29,863 bases of DNA from Conidiobolus incongruus B7586 (lineage: Eukaryota > Entomophthoromycota > Entomophthoromycetes > Entomophthorales > Conidiobolaceae), in NCBI GenBank assembly GCA_000697335.1, contig JNEM01010433.1, forward strand, positions 1 through 29,863. Direction: 5' to 3'. The notes beneath the pieces were generated by a model. It was not told the DNA's origin, searched no databases, and saw only the letters and a program-made list of their open reading frames with translations. Shown here piece by piece: positions 20,712 through 29,863 of this stretch; position 1 is the stretch's first letter; each line of letters starts with the position of its first letter. Both the position numbers and the translations under genes were made by a program.

Positions 20712-23700
20712 TAGTAGCAGTAATAAAACTATTAAAAACCTATTAGAAATTATTAACTATTTATATTAAACTTAATTATTACTATTTTAAATTTTATCTA
20801 TAATTTATTTCATTTAAATTTAATACTATATACTATAATACCACTAAAAAAAAGATACCCTTATATTATTTTAATAATGATAATAGTTTAATTACTAAGT
20901 GAATCTAAAACTTTAGTTTTTAAAAACTTATTACCCTTTAAAAAACTTATATTAAACAAATTTTAATTAAAAAAAATATGTTTTAAAGAGCTTAAATCTA
21001 ACAAACCAGCTACTTTACTATAATTAATATATTAAACTACCTCTTTAATATCTTTAAAAATAAATTAACTACTTATGATAATTTTAAAAACCTCTACAAG
21101 CTTAAAAACTACCTTAAAAATATAAAGAATTACCTTAATTTAATTTTAGATGAAGATTTAAAGAATATCCTTAAATTAACCACTTTTTTTTTTAGAAAAA
21201 TCTATTTATATTTGGTAGTTAACTTATTATAAGCTTAATCCTAAAAAATCTTCAGGAGGATAATTTACTACAAAGATATAAACTTTTAAACAATTAGAAA
21301 AAGCCTTTAAAGAGAGGTATTACTTAAAAAATTAAGTTTAATTAACAAGAGAAAAGCTTTTTTAACTTAAATAAAAAACTTCTACAAGATAATTAATTGA
21401 GAAATTTAATGAGATATGTTTAAATATATTAAATATCACTAAAAAAGAATAAATCTATAAATTATTATAATACTTTAATCTTCAAGTGAAACTCTAATTA
21501 GTTAATAAGGAACACTTAGATAATATGTTTTTTTCTAACATTTGTGATATAATAATTATAATTGATAATATCTTTTACTTTATAACTAAATCTTCCTATC
21601 CTAAAAATTAATCTTTTAAACTTTACTTTAACCCACTTAAGTTTTAAATGATAAATGTTTCTACTTTAGGGTTTTATAAGAAAATTTTTAGTGAAGAAGT
21701 TAAAGCTTACTTGAAAATAAATAAAGGTTGTTATTACTGTTAAAAAACTTAACTATAAAGCTAATAAATACCCTTTAAAAAAGCAACATCTGTTTAATTC
21801 TCAATAATCTTAACTTACCAACCATAAATCAAACTTGAATAATATTAATATAACCTTAAAATCACCCCTTTTACAATTAGTTAGCAAATTCTAATCTAAT
21901 CCACAAAAGTTTTAATAGACTACTGATTCCACAAATTAAACTATATATACTAAAAAAATCTAATTGATTAAACTATTAGAAACTAAAAATATTCTAGTAA
22001 CTAATTTACCTTGTGATTTTTTACCTTTAACTATTATTTTATTGTTTGTGTTAATTAGTTTTTTCATAAACACACTTGTTAGTGTTTTAATTAATTCTAG
22101 TTGTTTTAATTATATTATCTCTTTTTTTATTGTTGTAAAACTATTTTTACCTATTTAAAAAAGTAACTTGATAATTAAATATGTTAACAACTTAATAGAA
22201 CAAGCATTTGGTATTATATTTAGATACTTATTATTACCCCTTAACTACTCTTAATATATTAAATTCCTAGTTAGTAACATTAGTTATAATTTTATACTAG
22301 GTTAAAATTAATATAAATATCACAGTTTTATATCTATGAATATTACCCTAGAAGGTTACAAATTTATTTCTTTTACATTCTAAAAAAATTAGTAAAATTA
22401 ATCTTAAAAAACCTATATTACCCTACTATAAAACTATTAAATATTATACCTAATATTAACTCTATAATTGTAGTAAATAATTCTATTATTATAAGCAAAA
22501 ACCAATATAAAAAACTAATTAAAAACCTTAGTAATTTATAAAGATATATATTTATTTATTATTTATTTATTAGTATTTTATCTGTTAATTTCAATAAAGT
22601 TATATTTAATAACCACTTCCTATATAATATAATAAGTTAATTTGCTAATGTTTTTAAATCTATAAATAAACTACCTTTTAAATACAATATTAAACATAAA
22701 ATTAAACTACTCCCTAGTATACAACTATACTTAAAATTTATTTATCATTTATTTCCTAAATAATATTAAACTTTAAAAGAAGAAATCCAAAAACTACTTA
22801 AAAATAAATATATTAGACCTTCTTCTTTACTATAAAAATCTTTAATCTTCTTTGTAAAAAAAGCTAATGGTAGTTAAAGATTATATATTAATAATTATAT
22901 TTTAAACTCTAAAACTATTAAAGATAAAACTTTATTATTAAACTTATATGATATTAAGGATAAACTATTTAAATCAACTATATTTACTAAACTAGATGTT
23001 AAGAATAGATATTATAACATTAAAGTTAAAGAAAATTCTATTCTTTTAATTACTTTCAATATTTTTTTAAGTTATTATAAATTTATTATTATAAACTTTA
23101 AATTGTGTAATGTTTTTACAACTTTTATTTAATTTATCAATTCCTTTTTCAACCTTGTTTTTAATGACTTTGTTATTATATACCTTAATAATATCCTAAT
23201 CTATTTAAAAACTAAAGAAGAATATATTTAACATGTTAATTAAGTTTTATAAATTATTCAAGAACATAAATTACCTTTAAAACTATTAAAATATATCTTT
23301 AGTGCCTCTTCTATCTTTTTCTATAGTTATATTGTTTCCTTTTAAGGAATTAATATTGATCTAACTAAACTCAATAGTGTTAAAGCTTTTACTATACTTA
23401 TAAACAAAGATTAACTTATGTTTATACTTAAATTATTAAATTACTTTAAAGATTTCATTGATTCTTTTGTTGAACTTACTACTTTTCTTACTAATCTTTT
23501 AAAGAAAGACTCTCCTTTTGAATAAACCCTACTATATACTTTCTACATAAATACTTTGATTTTCTATATTACTAATGTTTTTGCTTTATCTATCTTTAAT
23601 TTAAAACTACTTACTATTATTTTTATTAACTTTAGTTTTTTTATAATTAGTAAATAGTTAACCTAATTTGAATTTAATTTATATTTTACCTTATAATTAT

Positions 23701-25841
23701 AAGATAAAATAATAAATAAAAGAGAATAAGTTAAGTTTAACTTTACAAATATTACTTTAAAACCAATAACATTCTGGTTAAGAAAAATAAAACCAGCTGA
23801 ATTAAAATACCTAGTTTATAAATAAGAACTTTTTGCTTTAGTAGAAATAATCAAAAATCACTTACATTTCTTGTTTTGCAACTTTTTCTTAATACTTACA
23901 AATTATAAATCACTCATCTATTTAAATACTTAGAAGTATTTATCAAGAAAATAAATTAGATAGATTAAAATTATCCAAGCTTACTTTTTTTAATTTAATA
24001 TCTTTTAGGTTAATAAAATTATTTTGTAGATATTTTATTAAAAAATCTTGTATACTTACCCTTTAATTCTAATTATATAAATCTAGCAAATATTAACTTA
24101 ATGATTATTAATAAAGGAAATAAAAAATTTATTAAATTACTTTAAGAAACATTGTTAAATAATAAATTCTTTATTTTAGTTAAAGAAGAACTCTTTAAGC
24201 TATTAGATAACCAATTAAAATATGTCAAAAGATTTAAAATTATCAATAACTTACTATATTATAATAATTGTTTATATATTCCTAACATTCCTAAGATTTA
24301 ACAAACAATATTTAATGAATGCTATAACTTACTTGTTGAAGGACATTAAAACTAGTTAAAAATTGTTGAAAGAATTAAAATAAAGTATTACTAACTTTCC
24401 CTAGTTAAATTAGTTTAGAAATACACTAATACTTGTGATATATGTTAAAGAACTAAATATAATACTCAACTAAAATATAGTAAACTTATTTTTTTACAAG
24501 TCTCTAATAAAATTTAACAACAAATCTAATTTAATTTCATAAAAATTCTTAAATCAACAAATAATTATAATAACTTACTAATTACAATTGATTTATTGTT
24601 TAAATATGTATATTTTATTCTTTATTTCAAAACTTCTATAGTTAAAAATGTTGCACAATTATTATTCTTTAATATCTTTACCTACTATAGAATTCCACAA
24701 ATTATTATATTTGATAGAGATATATAATTCAACTCTTGATTTTAGAAGTTATTATCCTTTTCCTTTAAGATTAACCTAGCTATGTCTATTATTAATTATT
24801 ATTAAACTAATAAACTTGTTAAAAAAACTATTAAAACTTTAAAGCAAATAATTAGAGCTTATATTAATATTAATCAGTTAAGATATTTATATCTACTAAC
24901 TCTAATATTTATTCAATACCTTTATCAACAGATCAACAAGTTTTAACCTTTATTTCATTAATTGTAACAAATATTTTAACTTAATAATTACTTTAAAACT
25001 TTAAATCAACTTACTTTTAGATATTGTTGAATTTTAATCTAATATCAAATATATTAATTCCTTTATTAAATTTAATTTAGAAAAAAATTAAAGGATTATA
25101 GAATAATAATACTTAAAGTTATCTAGAAACCCTCTTAAATATAAAATTAATATGTTTGTATATTTAGAACAATTTACCCTTAAACTTACCCTACTTAAAT
25201 CTAGCATAAATCCCAAATACTTAATATTATATTATAATCCCTATAAAATTTAATCTATTGATTTAAATTTTGAAAATATTACCTTAGAATTACTTTTAAC
25301 TTTAAAGATCAACTTTACCTTTTACATATCTAAAATTAAACCATACTTTAAAGATTTTAACACTTTTCTTAATTGATTAAAAACCCTAAAACTAGATCTA
25401 ATTATTAATTAAGATGGAGAAGAAAAATACTATGTTGATTATATAATTAAGTTTAAATTTGTTAGGAATAAACTTTATTTTTATATAAAATAGATAGGTT
25501 ATTTTATTAAAGAAGTTATATAAGAACCCCTAGAAAATATTAAGAATATTTTAGCTTATTATACCTATTTGTAAAAATTTAAAGAGTGTGTCTCTTTTAA
25601 AAAACTTACTAGGGGAGTATTAAAAAACTAATTCTTTAAATTCTTATATTTACTTTTATATAATCTAATTAACCATATATTATATAATTAATTTATACTT
25701 ATATAATTAAATTAATTATATAAATAACATTGAATTATCTAATAAATTAGGTTTTTCTTTTTTTTCTCAATTCTTACTATTTTTTACTTTTACACTATTT
25801 TTAAGATTAAGACTATATTCTATTAATATTATAAGATATTA

Positions 25842-27136
25842 CCTTAAATTTAAAATAATGGGAAATTTTTTAATTTCTGATTTTTCAAACATATTATTAA
25901 TTTGAAATAAATAAATATATATAAAGTAAATAGGAAATTATATATTTTTAATATATATTAGTTTTTTTGATTAAAAAATTAACTTTTTAAAATTGGTTGT
26001 TTAATTTAATCATGTTTAAACTAAATAGTGATTATCAAAAGTTTTTTATTTTGGTATCAGTAAAATTTAACCATAAACACTCTAAAATTATTTAAAATTT
26101 ACAAGTAACTTTTAGTAATAAAGTATTATCTAAATCAACAATTTATTGCTAGGTAAATTACTTTAAAGTTAAGAGAGAAACTATTCAAAACCTGCTAAAA
26201 TCTAGAAGATTAACTTTAATTATTACTCTTTCAATTATAAATAGAGTGAAAAAATATATTAAAAAGCACCTTTTTATTTCAGCTAGAGAATTATCTAAGT
26301 ACTTTAATATTAGTTTTACAAGTATTTTATATATTTTAAAGTTTAAACTAAAATTAATAAATAAAAATTTAAAATAGGTACCTTATAATTTAACTAAAGC
26401 TTAAAAAAAAGCTAGAGTAGCTATTGTTAAACAAAACCTATTGAAATATTACCAGAAGCCTAAACTTTTACAGTGAATAATTGCAATTGATGAATCTTAG
26501 ATCTTTATGTATAATCCTTTACTAAAACACAAATCAAGATGCTAGATTAAGCTAAATCAACCCCCTCTACAAATCCCTTTAAATAAACATTTTGTTAATA
26601 AGCAAATGTTAATTATTGTAATAGATTATAATAGTATATGCTATTTTTATTTAGTTCCTGAAAGAAAATCAATTAATAGTAAATTATATATTGTTTTTTT
26701 AAATAAAAGTATTTCTAATTAGTGTTCTCAATATAATTTGAGAAGACTTATTATTTTGCATGATAATTGCAAAATACATAAATCTAAAGCTGTAAAAAAC
26801 TTTCTAATTAAAAATAACTAGAAAGAACTATCACATCTAGTATATTCTTTTGATTATAAACTATGTGGTTATAATTGCTTTAGTAATTAAAAAACTAGCT
26901 TGCAGGAAAGAAAATTTCTACAGGAAAATTTAATTGGTTTGTGAAATATTAAATTTTAGTCTTTAATAAAAAGAATTGTTTTTTAAGTGTTAGAAGTTTG
27001 TTAAAAGTATAGCAAAAAGTTATTAATAATAAAAGAAACTATTAAATTTATATTATATATTTATTTTTATATATTATATATTCAAATGTTTATTTATTTT
27101 TAATTGCAAAAAATTCCTATTATTAAAAATACAGAG
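25842..27136 (+). mobile_element. Mariner (DD34D) copy D, full length, inserted in the chromovirus 3' LTR
   Basis: This 1,295-bp element is flanked by TA at 25840-25841 and 27137-27138. The TIRs read inward as CCTTAAATTTAAAATAATGGG and, on the other strand, CTCTGTATTTTTAATAATAGG. It holds the most readable transposase of the family (see the pseudogene entry). Because it splits the LTR, it arrived after the chromovirus. ATATTA occurs both just before and just after the element, while the intact 5' LTR has it only once at that point. Confidence 0.92.
26168..27060 (+). pseudogene. Mariner transposase (DD34D), copy D
   Basis: The transposase cuts and pastes the element at TA sites. In one unbroken frame the family landmarks can be read. 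A helix-turn-helix region covers 26,220-26,370 (ELSKYFNIS). A VPYNLT block at about 26,378 corresponds to the mariner WVPHEL linker. The first catalytic block is AIDES with Asp at 26489-26491, the second LHDN with Asp at 26762-26764. YSFDYKLCGYNCF is the third, where Gly (GGT, 26867-26869) replaces the last Asp. The spacing between second and third positions is 34 residues, which defines the animal-type mariner group. About ten stop codons lie in frame, and no frameshift is needed over about 290 codons. The stops stand where relatives have Trp, Gln or Arg (for example TAG at 26375 and 26498) and each needs one transition. The enzyme is dead. Confidence 0.85.
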
Positions 27137-27323
27137 TAATATTAACACTACCTAATATAAATCTTAATATATTAGTGACTTATCCTAGTTTAAAGCTTAA
27201 TTAAACTTTATTTACACTTGCACACTATAGTTATATTATATTACTATATTTTATACACACTACTTTTATATTAAGTTTTCCTCTATACTATATTAGTTTA
27301 ATTACCACTACACTTACAAATAA

Positions 27324-27632
27324 TTTTTACTAGGTAAATTATTTTAAAGCTAAAAGAGAAATTATTTAAAACTTGTTAAAATCTAAAAAATTAACTTCAA
27401 CTATTATTTTTTTTTAATTATTAATAAAATGAAAAAATATATTAAAAAACACCTTTTTATTTTATTCAAAGTATTATCTAAACACTTTAATATTAGTTTT
27501 AAAAGTATTTTATTTATGTTAAAGTTTAAACTTAAATTAATAAAAAAATATAAAATAGGTACTTTATAATTTAACTAAAATATAAAAACAAGCTAAAGTA
27601 GTTATTATTAAACAAAGCTTACTAAAATATTA
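27324..27632 (+). mobile_element. Mariner copy C, middle part
   Basis: Directly after the chromovirus target duplication the sequence resumes the mariner at the point where 20313 stopped (CTAGGTAAATTA block, then the helix-turn-helix coding region at about 27,400-27,550). It runs to a TA at 27631-27632, where copy E is inserted. Confidence 0.85.
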
Positions 27633-28934
27633 TTTTGTAATTTATATAATGGGAATCTTTTGTAATTGAAAAAAAATAAACATTTTAAGATATAAAAAAT
27701 AAAGATAAATATATATTATAAAATTAATAATTTTTTTTATTTCTAATAACTTTTTGTTATACTTTTAAAAAAGATTTAATACTTAAAGATAGTTTTTTTT
27801 ATTAAAGACTAAAATTTGATATTTTACAAACTATTTAAAATTTCTTATAGAAATTTTCTTTCCTATAAGCTAGTTTTTTAATAGCCTAAAACAATTATAA
27901 TTATATAAGTTATAATTTAAAGAGTATATTAGATATAGTAGTTTTTTCTAGTTATTTATTACTAGAAAGTTTTTTATTACTTTAAATTTATGTATTTTGC
28001 AATTATTATATAAAATAATAGGTTTTTTCTAATTTTATTAAGAATATTAATTAGAAATATTTTTATTTAAAAAAATAATAATAAATATACTATTAATTGA
28101 TTTTCCTTTATGAATTAAATAAAAATAACATATACTATTATAATTTATTATAATGATTAATATTCATTTATTAATAAAATACTTATTTAAAAAAATTTGT
28201 AGTGGGGGTTAATTTAACTTAATTTAACACCTTGATTTATAATTTAGTAAAAGACTATACAAAGAAATTTAAGATTCATTAATTATAATAACTTATTCTA
28301 AAAGTTTTAGTTTCTAGTTATACTTTAATAAGTTTTGTTTAACAATAGTTACTTTAGCTTTTTTTAAGCTTTAATTAAATTTTAAGGTACTTACTTTATA
28401 TTTTTATTAATTAATTTTAATTTAAACTTTAGTATATATAAAATACTTATATAACTAATAATAAAGTATTTGGATAATTTTTAACTAAAATAAAAAGGTG
28501 TTTTTTAATATAATATTTTATTTTATTAATAATTAAAAGAGTAAAAGCTAAAATTAGTTTTTTAAATATTAACAGGTTTTGGGTAATTTCTTTCTTAATT
28601 TTAAAATAATTTACCTAGCAATAAATTATTAATTGAGATAATATTTCATTACCAAAATTTGCTAGTAAATTTTAAATGATTTTAGAAGATTTATGGTTAA
28701 GTTTTACTAATACTAAACTAAAAAACTTTTGATAGTTATTATTTAGTTTAAGTATAATGAAATTAAACAACCAATTTTAAAAAATTATTTTTTCAATTAA
28801 ATAATTATTATATATATATATAATTTAAAACTATTTATTTTCCTATTTATTTTATATATATTTTTTTATTTGAAATTAATAATAAGTTTAAAAAATCAGA
28901 AATTAAAAAATTTCCCATTTTTTTAATTATATAG
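27633..28934 (-). mobile_element. Mariner (DD34D) copy E, full length, inserted in copy C
   Basis: This 1,302-bp decayed copy points opposite to its host. It is bordered by TA at 27631-27632 and 28935-28936. Left end TTTTGTAATTTATATAATGGG and the right end (CTATATAATTAAAAAAATGGG on the other strand) fit the family TIR. The transposase runs on the minus strand; the first catalytic Asp codon reads Asn, as in copy B. The host sequence on each side joins when compared with copy D, which proves the nested insertion. AATATTA is present on both sides of the insertion but once in copy D. Confidence 0.88.
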
Positions 28935-29560
28935 TAATATTACTAGAAGCTTAAACTTTTATAATGAATAATTAAAATTGATGAATTTTAGATTTTTATG
29001 TATAATCCTTTATTAAAATATAAATCAAAATATTAAATTAAATTAAATTAACCATTATTTTAAATCCTTTTAAATAAGTATTTTGTTAATAAATGAATGT
29101 TAATTATTAAAATAAATTATAATGATATTTATTACTCTTATTTAATTCTTCAAGGAAATTCAATTAATAGTAAATTTTATATTGTTTTTTTAAATAAGAG
29201 TATTTCTAATTAAAGTTCTTAAAAAATTTGAAAAAACCTATTATTTTATATAATAATTACAAAATACATAAATTTAAAGCAGTAAAAATCATTCTAGTAA
29301 AAAATAACTGGAAAAAACTACTATATCTAATATACTTTTTAGATTATAACTTATATAATTATAATTGCTTTAGATTATTAAAAAACTAGCTTATAAGAAA
29401 GAAAATTTCTATTAGAAATTTTAAATAGTTTATAAAAAATCAAATTTCAGTTTTTAATAAAAAGAATTATTTTTAATTAATAAATCTTTGTTAAAAATAT
29501 AGCATAAAGTCATTAAAAATAAAAGAAACTATTAAATTTATATTATTTATTTATTTAAAT
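28935..29560 (+). mobile_element. Mariner copy C, last part (3' truncated)
   Basis: After copy E the host mariner resumes at the block that corresponds to AGAAGCCTAAACTTTTA in copy D. It includes the first catalytic block (IDE), the HDN-like block near 29,250 and the C-terminal YSxDY-like block near 29,340. The third catalytic position reads Asn. The match to copy D fades after the ACTATTAAATTTATATTAT block at about 29,550, and no 3' TIR is visible, so the far end is lost or too decayed. The exact end is approximate. Confidence 0.78.
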
Positions 29561-29863
29561 ATAATTAGAAATATTATAATATAAAGTTCAAATTCAAATT
29601 ATTAATTAATACTCTAAATTTTAAATATTAAAATTTTTTATATTTAAATTAAATCAATAATTTAATATATAAAATATAATTGATATTTTTATTATATTTT
29701 TCTATCAATTTTCCTTTTTTAGATTGATTTTGTATTATTTAAAATAATTATTAATTCTAAATTATAATCATATAAATATATTAAATATATTACTATATTT
29801 ATATATAAAAGCCTATAATAAAAAATCATTTTAATTATTTTCTTATTATTTGTTTTATTTAAA
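29561..29863. other. AT-rich end of window, no feature seen
   Basis: Almost pure A/T with short imperfect repeats. I recognise no gene, RNA or transposon end. Confidence 0.6.

Larger units (their letters stand above)
20314..27318 (+). mobile_element. Ty3/gypsy chromovirus, decayed, interrupted by mariner D
   Basis: A fossil LTR retrotransposon of about 5.7 kb once the inserted mariner is set aside. It lies inside mariner copy C with a 5-bp target duplication (AACAA at 20309-20313, AATAA at 27319-27323). Parts in order: 5' LTR; primer-binding-like site directly after it (from 20712); a gag-like region with a zinc-knuckle trace near 21,725; protease-like region; reverse transcriptase (about 22,750-23,350, with the LDV...Y and YLxD-type boxes recognisable); RNase H (about 23,550-24,050); integrase (about 24,300-25,200); a chromodomain-like tail (about 25,400-25,560); purine tract AGGGGAG at 25611-25617; 3' LTR. 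The order RT-RNase H-integrase puts it in Ty3/gypsy (Metaviridae), and the tail in the chromovirus group. It is broken by dozens of changes and is clearly old. Confidence 0.88.
25618..27318 (+). repeat. 3' LTR of the chromovirus, split by mariner D
   Basis: The 3' LTR starts just after the purine tract and runs to 25841, where mariner D interrupts it. It resumes at 27137 and ends ACTTACA at 27318, followed by the target duplication. Its two parts together are about 400 bp, equal to the 5' LTR. Confidence 0.85.

Noticed and set aside
21964-22158. 64-codon open frame on the plus strand
   Set aside because: It lies inside the decayed chromovirus between the gag-like and reverse transcriptase regions, so it is a piece of that fossil and not a host gene.
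26168-27060. Alternative genetic code in which stop codons are read as amino acids
   Set aside because: All three stop codons would have to be reassigned, to different residues. The four host genes end in TAA without internal stops, so point mutation of a dead element is the simpler reading.

Overview
The window looks like nuclear DNA of a very AT-rich, intron-poor fungus. There are four believable protein genes. Two of them carry one short intron each (72 and 48 nt), both with GTAAGTATT donors. All four genes end in TAA, and they sit far apart in AT-rich non-coding DNA. The gene set (a PDI with an ER tail signal, a mitochondrial-type PPR protein, a class-E-like seven-helix receptor, a Cys-rich probable GPI protein) would suit an early-diverging fungus. 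A Conidiobolus-like entomophthoralean is my best guess, but this is inference and not proved by the sequence.

Layout: 1-1099 is an internally deleted mariner copy (A) cut by the window edge. 1102-3016 is non-coding DNA and a probable promoter for a 592-aa receptor-like gene (3017-4795, +). 4796-7719 has no convincing gene but holds a 334-bp solo LTR (6457-6790) that is much richer in GC than its surroundings. 7720-9008 is a full-length decayed mariner copy (B). 9011-11300 is gene-free, with a possible LINE/SINE tail near 10,100. 11381-12952 (+) is protein disulfide isomerase. 12953-15047 is gene-free. 15048-15908 (-) is a secreted Cys-rich, probably GPI-anchored protein. 17033-19156 (+) is a 691-aa PPR protein.

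From 20,015 to about 29,560 everything is nested transposons. A mariner copy (C, + strand) is split by a decayed Ty3/gypsy chromovirus (20314-27318, LTRs about 400 bp, 5-bp target duplication). The chromovirus 3' LTR is itself split by a nearly full-length mariner (D, 25842-27136, +). The tail of copy C is split again by a mariner in the opposite direction (E, 27633-28934, -). The order of events can be read directly: C first, then the chromovirus, then D; E came after C. In copy D the broken codons are each explained by one C-to-T or G-to-A change in an otherwise single open frame, which looks like RIP-type or similar mutation of repeats.

The host genes do not form an operon or an obvious pathway. 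PDI acts in the secretory pathway that the receptor and the Cys-rich protein (18 cysteines in the mature part) would pass through, but that is a general link only. I do not see a defence system, gene cluster, CRISPR array, rRNA or convincing tRNA. The most noteworthy items are the animal-type (DD34D) mariner family in a fungal-looking genome, its mutation pattern, the nested insertion history, the His-rich receptor ectodomain and a 57-bp near-perfect palindrome at 19,884.
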